64,000 nucleotides of DNA from Obelidium mucronatum (Eukaryota > Chytridiomycota > Chytridiomycetes > Chytridiales > Chytriomycetaceae): the NCBI GenBank assembly GCA_025765595.1, contig JAIVFH010000074.1, forward strand, positions 62,001 to 126,000, written 5' to 3'. A program made the translations under genes and the position numbers. Below are positions 49,611-60,270 of the stretch, piece after piece (within the stretch, counting starts at the first letter, position 1; each line of letters begins with the position of its first letter). Under the pieces are notes generated by a model. That model ran no database searches. It had not been told where the DNA came from and worked only from the letters and a program-made list of their open reading frames with translations.

Positions 49611-50552
49611 ATGAAGAAACCAGATTTAGATCAAATAAACATTTACAGTAGTACTCGGGACCTGCTTCTCAGATTCGGAACAGGATCACAACAGGATTCT
49701 GCAGAAGCAATAAAGAATAGGAGGCATCACGTGAGAAACCACACCTCTGCCGGTCACATGAATGTCGGGCTGATGAAGGTGGCTACCACCCGGGAACCGT
49801 TACAAAAAATTGTCGATCGAAACTTCAGTAAAAATCCAATGAGCCGGCGGAGAGCCCCGAATGCGTTTATGGTCTACCGGTCCGAGACGCTGCCGTGGCT
49901 GGCCGAGCAGCGGACGCGCGAGGGCTTCAGCTTGTCGAGCAATGCGCTGGCGGCCCAAGTCGCGGAGATGTGGAATCGCGAGTCGGAAACAGTCAGGCGG
50001 AGGTGCTTTGCAACCTCGCGGAAGCTGCAGCAGCAGCTGGATTTGCTTGCGCTGAAGGACCTTGGCGACGCTGGCCTGAGGCCGCCGCCGGTAAGGATGA
50101 GGCTTGTGTGTCTCTGGTTCCCCTAACCAATCCCTGCTTTTCACCAGCTGGATACAAGTCCATCTCCGCCGATGGGGCCGTCCGAGTACTCTGTCTTTTT
50201 GGATCGGCGGCGGCGAAATCGCTATGTGCCTCCATCCAGTCCACAACCAGTGGTTCAAGTTAAACTACCCGGAAACATTCTTGTGCCACAGCCTGTGAAG
50301 CCTTTAGTACAAGCCAAACTGCCACCGCAGATGGTTTCTCCTCCTTGTTTTACAATAACGAACTTTTCAGACAATTTCGACAAGCCTCCTCCTCCTCCAC
50401 CCTCCGTTACATCTTCACGTTCTTCATCCTTCTCACATGAACATATACTATCTCTTTACTCTCCACCATTGAGTGCTTTTGACTACCGCCCAGCTGTAGA
50501 AACAGAGAGCTCTTCGGCAATGAGCCTCAAAAACCTTGTTGATAATGATTGA
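49611..50552 (+). CDS. MATA-type HMG-box transcription factor B
   Basis: Two exons, 49611-50090 and 50148-50552 (294 residues). The HMG box lies at about residues 81-148: RRRAPNAFMVYRSETLPWL, SSNALAAQVAEMWNRES, CFATSRKLQQQL. It shares the pattern of gene A, including the SSN-AL/EL and CF-SR-LQ-Q positions, so the two look like an old tandem duplication. The intron follows the box, as in gene A. The C-terminal half is rich in Pro and Ser with a PPPPPP run and may be an activation domain. The region coding the box is much more GC-rich than the rest of the gene. Confidence 0.85.
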
Positions 50553-50659
50553 AGCAGTGTTAACTCAGTTGTAATAATTCAGTAAAATGTTAATAAATTC
50601 TAAAAAAATCGTGTATCGATATGGAGAAATATGAAGAAACTCGAAAGAAAGAGGAATGA

Positions 50660-52613
50660 TCAGCGACTCTCGACAAAGTATGTGTTGATGGAAGTTCCCT
50701 GAAGTTTGGTTTAATAATGGCATTTAAACATCCAACACGCAGAACAAACCTTTATAACAACTGGCTCGCCTTCTGTCAATTTAAAGGAAGGATTTGATTT
50801 GATGAGATTATAAGTACTTTCTGAGATATGGATCTTCATGTGCTTGGACGTTGCCTCCATCTTGGAGGCAATTGTAACAGTGTCTCCAACAATGCACCAG
50901 TGTGGATTAGATTCTCCAAGAATTCCTGCAGTGACAGGACCGGAATTCAATCCAGCGCGAATTTGAATAGGCTCTCCAGTTACAAGACGGAAACCCTTGA
51001 TCATATCAATAATATCTTTTGTGAAGGAAAGATATTAGAAGCAATCCGATACCAGGGATATCAGCTTGATCGAAAGTGCATACCGATGGAAAACTGAGCC
51101 GCACGATCTGCGTGGTCTGAAACACGTTCAGGTGCGCCAATGACACCCAAGAAGGCATCTCCAATTGTTTCAACTTTATACATTCCATGCCTTTTCGAAA
51201 TCTTGTCGTATTCAACCCACATGTTGTTGAGGGATGCAAGCATGTCTTTTGTCTAACACGGCCTATTTAAAATCCACTGCACTGAAGGAATGCAACCAAC
51301 CGAAGTTCTCTGAGACAGCGGCGTGAAGTTTGCAATATCAGAAAAGAAAACTGTGACAGAAGTATATTCTTCTGCATGCGCGTCCTTTCCACTCTTGAGT
51401 TGTTCCAAAACCCTTCCAGCAAAAAGAATAAGTTCCAACCCCAAAAAATAAAAAAATAAAAAAAAAAGAGCGGCTAAACTCACCCTGACGGAATCAATTT
51501 TTCCAACAACTTGTCGGAAGCAGCCATTTGCTCGTCCAGTGAAGAAGCATGGGTTTCCATTTGAACCACAACTTGGGTTTGCGATTCTTCAACAGAGTTG
51601 TTAACGAAAAGAAGCATCAAGAATATTTTCGCAATAAATTCTCCAATGCCATTGTTGATTTCTCCCATCTCAAACGACCATACGCCTCTGTTATTTTGTT
51701 TTTTTAAGGTGTCAGTTTCAAAGGTCAATAGCAAAACCTAAAAAAATGCAATTGTCCCAAAACTTACGCTCGAACCATGTGCCATGAAAATGCAATATAC
51801 GATAATGCAAACACAAAAACATCTCGCGATCTACGAAGCGTCCACACGTCTACCCTGTTATCCACTTCTCCGTCAATAGCTTTCTGAAACATGGTGAGAA
51901 CATCTTGAAGCGAGGCCAAGAAGAAGACCATCGCAGTGGTCGAAAAAACTTCATTAAATGGATGACGCGCAAGGGATGAAAGAAATCCGAAAAGGATGCA
52001 GCCTTGGGAAGACACGATGGCACGCCCAAGTGCCCAGTGATCTCCCGAAGTCAAAAGTCCCACGAAATAAACCCTAAAAAAAATTATTTAATTCCACAAG
52101 TGGAAGTTCTTATGGGACGATAACTTACAAGTTTGCAATACCATGTGCCCATTCCAGGAATTTCAAAGAATCGACAGGGTAACCGTTCATATCAGTATAA
52201 GTGATACCAGCACGAAGATATTTGAGAATATTACTCGCAACAAGAACCGTGTTTGTCAAGATCAACACAAAAGTCATGCTTCTTTTCGCAGGGCTCCTTG
52301 TGCTAATGTAACCCAAACCAGCAAAACAAACGGAAACGAAAAACACGACAGCCTGTCCCTTGTACACATAGTCAGAATAGCCGCGATCAAAGACTTTCGC
52401 TTTGTGGCTTCCATTGAGCCGTTCGTTCATGTTGAAGAGGACCGAGAAGGACCAGAAGGCAAAGTTGGCCCAGACAAACGCGAGTGGCTTGGCATCAGTT
52501 GTATTAACGCTGGGTGCTACCTCCTCTGCGCTCGAAATAAAGAAGGCGTCAGTCAATACAAACTGAAACTGATTGGCGACATGAAACTTACTGGTTTTCG
52601 AGAGGGCGGACAT
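50660..52613 (-). CDS. rhodopsin-guanylyl cyclase fusion (enzyme rhodopsin)
   Basis: Eight exons, all in frame: 52613-52592, 52525-52129, 52073-51768, 51687-51484, 51412-51301, 51252-51084, 51015-50750 and 50698-50660 (504 residues). The first half has eight predicted helices. Helix C contains KFLEWAH (counterion position Glu). The last helix contains GEFIAKIFLM, whose Lys is the expected retinal Schiff-base site. A coiled-coil linker (SVEESQTQ ... DKLLEKL) leads to a class III cyclase domain: metal-binding VFFSDIANFT, YKVETIGDAF, HWCIVGDTVTIASKME. Glu in KVETIGD and Cys in HWCIVGD are the residues that select GTP over ATP. It should make cGMP in response to light, as shown for enzyme rhodopsins controlling zoospore phototaxis. 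It is shorter than the Blastocladiella protein mainly at the N terminus. It is head-to-head with NLR-like gene 2, 240 bp apart. Confidence 0.92.
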
Positions 52614-52852
52614 TGATTCCTGTTTTCTTTTTTCGCAAGAGTCAAGAGATTTTCATGATTTCCCTTTTCCAACACTTGCAAAGGACAATCGATCGATAAC
52701 AAAGAAAAATAATAACATTCTGGAAGATAAGACTAGATTGTTATTAAAGGGGTGCTATGGCAATTTGTAGCAAAGTTCAAAATGCATAGTGTTGGTTTTA
52801 ATTTCCAAGTGCGGACTGATTTGTAAAAACGAACGCTACACAATACCAACCA

Positions 52853-55800
52853 ATGTTGAGATCAAACACCAGTAAGAGACCCGTTGCGAGCCATTGTTGA
52901 TAAATTGCTTACATGCTCTCTCAAAACACATACAGCAGCGTCGCTTCTCTCACGGCTGCAGCCACAAACCATTCCGAAAGATGCCGCAATCAACATCATC
53001 AAACGATCGCTTCCGCATATCCAAGCAGGGATGGAAACAATGAGAGACCTTGCTACTCAGTCGAGCATCCCAGGCATTGAAGCCATCTTTACGCTGTGCA
53101 TTGCAATCCTGTCTTATTACAACAAGGAGTCTAAAACCTCTGAAACCATTACATCTCTCGGCGTCCTCATTGCAAACATTGCCAACTCCCTAACGCTTTT
53201 GATCCGGAACCCAGCCTTGGAGCCCCTAGTGGTTGGCCTCGAACACGTGTTAAATGAAGTCAAAACTGTCATTGAAGAGGAGCAAAAAGCACTGCAAGAA
53301 AAAGGATTCCACAAAGTCCTCCACGTTTTCACCAAAGCCGAAAAGGTGGAAAAGAAGGTGGTGGAGTATCATCAGCAGCTGGTGCGTGCTCGCAATGATT
53401 TGGATTTCAGGATCCAGGTTCAAACACACAACTCGATCGAGCAAATTGCAGAGAGCTTTATTCTGCAGCGAGTTACTGTGGAGGATGGGTTTGCGGGTTT
53501 GGCGGAACGGATTGGGACTGGGAATGAGAAGATTATGACTTTGCTGGCGGAGATTTTGGAGACGCAGGTGACGCATGCTGTTCAACCGCCTTCAGGAGTA
53601 TATGAATGTAAATATTCTTTTACCTTTTTTTGTTTGGTGTGGTCGGCTGGTTTGACTCCTTTGTTTTTAAGACTTGGGGAGTTTGATGGAATTGGACGGA
53701 CAAGTAGATGAACGACCGATCCTCAGCAAAAGTCTTACTGTTACATCAATACGAAAAGATATTCAAGAGTCTTATGACCCCAAGCTGAATGACTTTGATG
53801 GTTTCACGTTGAAGCTCAAATATACTGATAAAAAGACCAATCGCGAAAGAATCGTTGACGTTAATCCGAAAATGCTGGAAACATGCATCGGTTCAGGAAT
53901 ATATGATGATGTTGTGATGTTGATTGAACGAGTAAGTTTTTTTCGACCTTTAATCTGCGACAGTTTTTTTTTTTTTCATTGTCATTTCTTGATAGAATCC
54001 AGCTGGAGTCGTGCCATTCGACCATGGGGAACAAAAACCGAAATTGGTTATCAGCGAAGGGGATTCTTCGGTTGTCGTTTCCGTGGATTCATCTTTTGCC
54101 CACAGCTTCACTGAATTGCAATCCGCTGTTGAGTGTTCAGATATTCTCATTTATGAACCATTTCACACAACTAAGCCTTTCCAAAAAAAACAGGTGAATT
54201 CAATGACAGATATTCATATTACGACAGAGTCCACTGTGGTTACTGAAGGCACAAACTTTTCTGCCCCAGCACTTATTGTCGCCTTGAACTCGGCGACTTC
54301 GACGGACCAGCGAATCGAAGTCAATGTCCTTCATTCAGTCCCTTCTATTCAGGAAATACATTCTGATGCCGTTGAGCCACTTCAACCCGTCTCTTATTCT
54401 GATGTTCTTGAGTATGATGTCATGATTTCGTTTTGGTAAGATACGACTATTCATTAGACGGCGTTTTATTTTTTAACGCTTTATCAGCGGGCAGTCTTCG
54501 AAAGATTTGGTAAACCTCGTTGTCGAAGAACTGCGCGCAAGAGGTCTTGTTGTGTGGTTTGATGAAGATGAAAGGCGCAACGATATGCTGAATCGGATGG
54601 CAGAGGCAGTAACGAAAAGCCATGTGTTTTGCATGTTTTTGAATCCAGAGTATCAAGTTGAGAGCGCGTTTTTCTTAACTCCTTTTTCTTCTTCTGAGCT
54701 TTTCTTAATTTCCTTTCACTAGCAATCTTATTACTGCCAACTGGAGTACGGATATGCAGCGGCCAAACATAAACCAATTGTTATTGCGTTGGATAGCTTG
54801 GGAGAGCTGAAACCTGATGCTATGGTTGTGAAATTGGCCGACTCAACTCAGTCAAGTGAATGTCCAGATTTCACCAGTGAATTTTACGATGCAATTGATC
54901 TCTTACATAGCAACATCCTTACTGCTTTGGAAACCGCCCCTTTCGAGATCATTTCTAGAAAATCGACTGTGAATGAGGCAATCGATTCTGGAAACGTTTT
55001 ACATGATTGGTTGAACCCAGTTGACTTTTCAGACGACTTGAAACGCTTCGAGGAAGCATATGTGCCACCCACAAGACAATGGATGCTTAAAAATCTTGTC
55101 GATTGGATAAATCGAGACTCTCAGTCTGTGTTATGTCTTCTTGGAGGGGCGGGTGTCGGGAAGTCGGTGTTTGCTTGGTTGGCACATCACAATCCGCAGG
55201 AATACGACTGCCCAGCAATTTTCTTCTGTCGACACAATAGTGAACGGAAGAACAATGCCAAGAATGTTGTTTCCTCACTTGCATATCAGCTTGCTTTATA
55301 TTCTCCTGAATATGCGGCCTACTTGTTTGAAGTCCAGTGGATGGAGGCTGCGGAGGAAGCGAGCAACCCGGATATGATTCCTGTAACTCAACGTGGAGAT
55401 GCGTTCAAAAAATTGATTCTTGATGGTCTTCACCATATACGAGTACCTGAGGGAAGGAACTTGCTTGTTATTGTAGATGCTCTGGACGAATGCGAGAAAC
55501 CCGGCAGCTTGGGACGGATGAATCTGTTATTGACAATCAAGGACTACCACAAATCGCTGCCAAAGGGAATGAAGCTTCTGGTTACATCCCGTCCTGAAGA
55601 AGATATAGTCATTGCGTTGGAATCGATTCAACCAGATCAAATGTTGATTCAACAGCAGCAAGCGATACGTGATGTGTTTTTCTACTTGGAAGTCAAGTTT
55701 ACAAAAATGTGTGCCGACGCGAAAATGTTCTTCAGTTTGGATATGCGAGATGCCGCTGCAAGACTGGCTGATGCCAGTCAAGGTGTGTTTGTCTTTGCCG

Positions 55801-58691
55801 CACTGGCCTGCAATCAGCTATCAGAAGTTGATACCCAGGACCGTAACGGATTCAAAAAAGAATTTTTGGAAATGGTGGCGACCTTGTGCGAGGGCGGAGG
55901 AAATATGGATAGTATCTACGTTCCCTTTCTGGAAATGCATTACAAAGATGCGGGACCACAGGACTTTTCAATGTTCAAGTCTTTTATGGGTGTTGTTACG
56001 GCACTGTCGATTGCTTTGACGGGAGAATCAGTTGCACTTATTTTGAAGGTACCAAGCTATATGGTTGATGCAATTGTCTTAAGGGTACGTCAAACGCAGC
56101 TTTAGAAATAAGATTGTTAAATGTGCTTTTCAGATTGGATCGATTCTGCATGCTCCAGATGGCAGAATCCGTGTTCTTCATAAAAGTGTCAAAGATTTCC
56201 TTACCACACGTTGTGTGGATCCCCGGTTTGGATTTAGCATCAAAAAATACCACGACTTGATCACCGCACAATGCTTTAAACTGGTTCTACTTTCTTCGGA
56301 ATACGATAACCCCGAACTACGAGACTACGCCAATTCTTACTGGACATACCATTTGGCAAGTGGGAATGGAAACCACGATCATCTGGAAAATTTGAAGCTA
56401 CTCGTCGAAGGCGACTGCTACCATTTGATTTCATGGTTTCAGGCGCTTCTGAGATCGAATCAACGCGTAGTAACCATTCAAAGCCATATTATGGGATATT
56501 TGGCAAAAATCAAGGAGTTCGAAACCCTTAAAGCGGAAGCCAATAGATTAGAGAGGATTTTTCAGTTGACTTTTTCTGTTTTTGGAGACACTTTTCGAGT
56601 TTCAGAGTGGGATTCTCTGGTTGACAAATTCCTAATGGACCTGTTCACGGTTCTTGAGGATGCCGCAGCAGCCGTAGATGGCGAGGATGTTGAGGAGGAG
56701 ACTTATGATTTTTACATTTCCTTCGAGTTAAGTTTTGCTATGCCTTCGGCCATTTTCCTGATAGTTCCTTTCAGAGCTTCGTCTGCCGACACAGCGTTGA
56801 GTCTATTGATGACCTTGGAAAGCGAAGGGCATCGCGCTTGTCTCATGAATCACGCACCCGATCAAGTCGCTGCAGCCAAAGATCAATCCCGTATTTTGAA
56901 TTCCACAGTTTACCTTGTTCTTGTAACTCAAAAGTACGAAGACTCCAAGCAATGCCGTTTGGACTTTGCATACGCGAAATCTTATGATCGCGGAATGCTC
57001 GGAGTGTTTTTGGAACCGGAACTTGGAGTTCGCGGCGATGCGTCCACTTGCTTGCGAAGGTACTGTTGGCGGCCAGACTAAACGCTTTTTCGTGGGAACT
57101 CATTTATTTATTTTTTCACACACAGAGAATTTTGGACAATGAGTTCCCTGGATCCTAAAGATTTCGAACACATTCCACTGCTGTTCAAATTGAAGTATGG
57201 GTTCCATTTTGCTTCTTGGGAGCAATTTCGTATGGGAATCGATCATTCCATGAAACGCAGTGCCATTAACAGAGGGTTCAATGACTCGATTGACATGATT
57301 GCAGGAACGAATCGATATAAGGAATTGTAAGAATTTATCTTGAAAAAGTCTTATCCGTGTTGTAGGTTAAACCAATCATATTGTCAGATTCACCTCTAAT
57401 CGTGTCGATTTAAGCGAAGATGCAACAGCCAAATATATTGGAAGGCTGACTCAATTAAATTGGCTGTGAGGACACACACCTTGGATTGTTTAAAGTTTGC
57501 TTCACTGAAACACGGTTTGTATTAGCGATTTAAGAGAATTCGGTTTGAAGGGGGCCATTCCAAGCGAGATTGGAAGTTTGTCCGAGTTGACGAGATTGTA
57601 AGTATTCTACTGGTTTGTTTGACTATCCGCACTGAAATCGCGCAATTGCGTTTTCTATCAGGGATCTGGCTCATAATGAGTTGATTGGTTCGATTCCTGG
57701 AGAGCTTGGGGCACTCAAACAGCTGAATTGGATGTAAGTAATACTCTACTTCGTCAAATATTTCATGGGTTTATCTTATAAATATTCTTGCCTAATAATC
57801 AGGTTTCTTTCTGGAAATATGCTTGGAGGGCCGATTCCTAGCGAATTGGGAAATCTTGCTAATTTGACAGTGGCTGTAAGAAATTTTAGATAAATATTAA
57901 TTATGCGCCACTCACAGGAAAGATAGGGATTTGTCTTTTTGTCAATTGAGTGGTGCAATTCCGAGCTCTCTGGGAAACCTTTCACAACTCTTACAACTGT
58001 GAGGCAACGATCATTCAACATTGTTTTACTGAATTGAAACCATGTACTACAGTAACTTATCGTATAATAAGCTCAGTGGGGAAATCCCCGTTGAGCTGGC
58101 AAACTTATCAAAGTTGACTAAACTGTATGTTTCCTGGATCCGTTCGTCATGCTTGCTCACGAAAAACTTTGTTTCATAGCAAATTGGACAACAATCAACT
58201 GACTGGAAGCATTCCAAAAGAATTTGGTCGTTTGTCCCGTCTAAGTCAAATGTGTGTTATCGATATGGAAATTAGGACAAAACATCTGATGTTGACTGTA
58301 CAGGAACCTATCTTTCAACAACCTCACAGGCACGATTCCGATTGAGTTCGGAAGCTTAACTGGGCTTGTTCGATTGTATGTATCTATGCGAATTTAATAG
58401 TCAAGAACTAAACTGTTTTCCAGGAAACTCACACACAATCAATTGAGTGGAATAGTGCCCAACGAATTAAAGCGAATCAGAGATTTATCTCACTTGTAAG
58501 CTGTTTGTCTTTTTTAATATGTGCTCGGTTGACCGGGTTTTCTGCTCTGTTATGATTACAGGTGGTTGGAAGGGAATTCCGAGCTTTTTGGCCCTCTCCC
58601 CAATATATCCTTTGGCGTTGATGTCAAAATCGGAGATACGAAAATAACACCAAGGCCGTCAATTTTTCGAACCATCTTTAGGAACAGTTAA
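52853..58691 (+). CDS. NLR-like receptor 2: MLKL/HeLo-like + TIR + NACHT + TIR-like + LRR
   Basis: Twenty exons: 52853-52871, 52936-53607, 53672-53931, 53996-54127, 54194-54435, 54488-54656, 54723-56084, 56134-56726, 56775-57059, 57126-57326, 57388-57465, then LRR exons 57526-57597, 57662-57733, 57803-57875, 57927-57998, 58053-58124, 58180-58251, 58304-58375, 58424-58495 and 58562-58691; about 1,572 residues. It is a paralogue of the gene at 20064, with matching exon boundaries and phases through exon 9 and the LRR exons. TIR marks are YDVMISF, VVWFDEDERRND and SYYCQLE. NACHT marks are GGAGVGKS, LLVIVDALDE and LVTSRPEED; VLHKSVKDFL follows. The second TIR-like domain reads YDFYISFE ... SKQCRLD, with Asp where Glu is expected. 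About eight full LRRs plus partial end repeats follow. The fourth LRR exon is 73 nt, with one extra G at about 57872, breaking the frame. The intron at 54128-54193 is in frame and is called by analogy with gene 1. Confidence 0.86.
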
Positions 58692-58764
58692 TTTGACCCT
58701 TTGGCCTGGTCAAAGCAGTTGAAAATAATACAATAAAAACCAACTGAATTAAACATCATTCGGC

Positions 58765-59925
58765 ATGGGCCTGGACACGCCTTCGCCGCCAAACCTAAAT
58801 GAAGCTTATGCGGTCCACTTTTTGGTGGCGTATCTACTGGCAGTTGTGCTAGTGGCACTGACAGGCACCATTCTTGCCGAAACTACAACCCTCCTCTTCA
58901 GAGCGAGAAAAAAGCTGGCAGTCCCAAGAGCAGCACACGAGACCTTGCCGGTAACAGAAAACAAGAAGTCAGAAGAAGCGCAGCTTTTGGACGCGTGCGA
59001 AAAGCGACTGTCTGTGTTGGAATACGAAGTGAAGAATCTGAAGGGACTGATTCCTCTGCCTGCCAGTCACCTGCCGCCACTGCCAACTTCCATTTCTGTT
59101 TCAGAAAAGAGTGTCTCGCTTAGTGATGAGAGTGTCGTTGCTGCACCTGTATTAGCGCCAGTCCCGCCCCCTCCTCCTCCTCCTCCTCCTCCTCCACCGC
59201 CTCCTCCTCTCGCCCCTACGCTGTTTGCCACACAAATTCCAAAGCCGGTTTCTACAAAGAGCCAAATTGCTCCAGTCGAGAACGAACAAAACTCAATGTC
59301 AAATGTTCTGCAGGAGCTTTCCCGTAAAGTCAAGAAAATGCAACAAGTCGCGGCAGAAAAAAATCCATCGACAAAAAGGTGCGTGAAACCTTTCAGTTTT
59401 GACTTGAAGCTTTAAACTCTTTGCTGATTGGGTTTTCATCAGGTCTCCACGATCTGCCTACTTGACAGAAAAAAGTGCATCGCCTGCGTCGACACGCGCG
59501 ATAGCCCATTCACATCTCCGGTACTCGATGATGGATGACGAAAGAGAAGAAGAAGAATCTTCTCAATCGGACTTTGGCTCTGAGAATGACGAAAACACAA
59601 CCCAACATCCTCCATCTGACTTGTTTAACGTGAAACCACCGTGGACCAAGCGCTCTTCCTCACGCATAGCAGGCATTCATGGTCCATCTAATCTCCCCGA
59701 GCCTGTGAAGCAACCGCTAGCTTCAAATGTAAAACAAAACGTGATTCCCGTAGAATTGTAAGTGCTTTATTCACAGTCATTTCCCACTCGCTTTTCTCCT
59801 AACGGGATAATAACAGGCCCAACCCGAAGTCTCTAATCAAGGAGATTCCTAGCATTCGCTTGAGGCGGACTCTTATCCCTCGGACACCCGGCGGAACTCC
59901 CCAAGACAGAATGCTGAAAAAATGA
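58765..59925 (+). CDS. membrane-anchored polyproline protein of unknown function
   Basis: Three exons: 58765-59378, 59443-59757 and 59817-59925 (345 residues). One transmembrane segment lies near the N terminus (FLVAYLLAVVLVALTGTIL). A predicted coiled coil follows (LLDACEKRLSVLEYEVKNLK), then a run of about 15 prolines, then a second helical stretch (VLQELSRKVKKMQQ). An acidic segment (DDEREEEESSQSD) and a C-terminal basic motif (SIRLRRTLIPRTPGGTPQ) close the protein. The Pro run could bind profilin or SH3/WW domains, so a link between membrane and actin is possible, but no known family was recognised. The start is the first ATG and sits just after the NLR-like gene 2 stop (73 bp). Confidence 0.7.
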
Positions 59926-60270
59926 GACTCTCTCAGCCAATCCAATAAAATTATGCGTTTGATCGATTGTCAGGTGATAGGACTCGAAAATGTTCTTGGC
60001 TTGAGCTTGGCTTGAGCCTGTGCCACCCGGACTACTCCAATAAATATTGAAAACAAAAGAAGCAATTCTGGAATTTGAAGAAAACTGACAGCTAAATTAT
60101 AATTGTCACGGAGCGATGCTATCCAGTTAGGTGGGTGGGTGGGGACTTGCTTTGTCAGCGAAAATTCCTTTGGCAGTCACAGGGGAAGTCACAGGGTCTC
60201 ATAAGCCCGCGAATCCCTTCAAAAAGATCAGGTCTTGCTTCCCACTTGCCTTCAATTGAAACCCAGAAAA

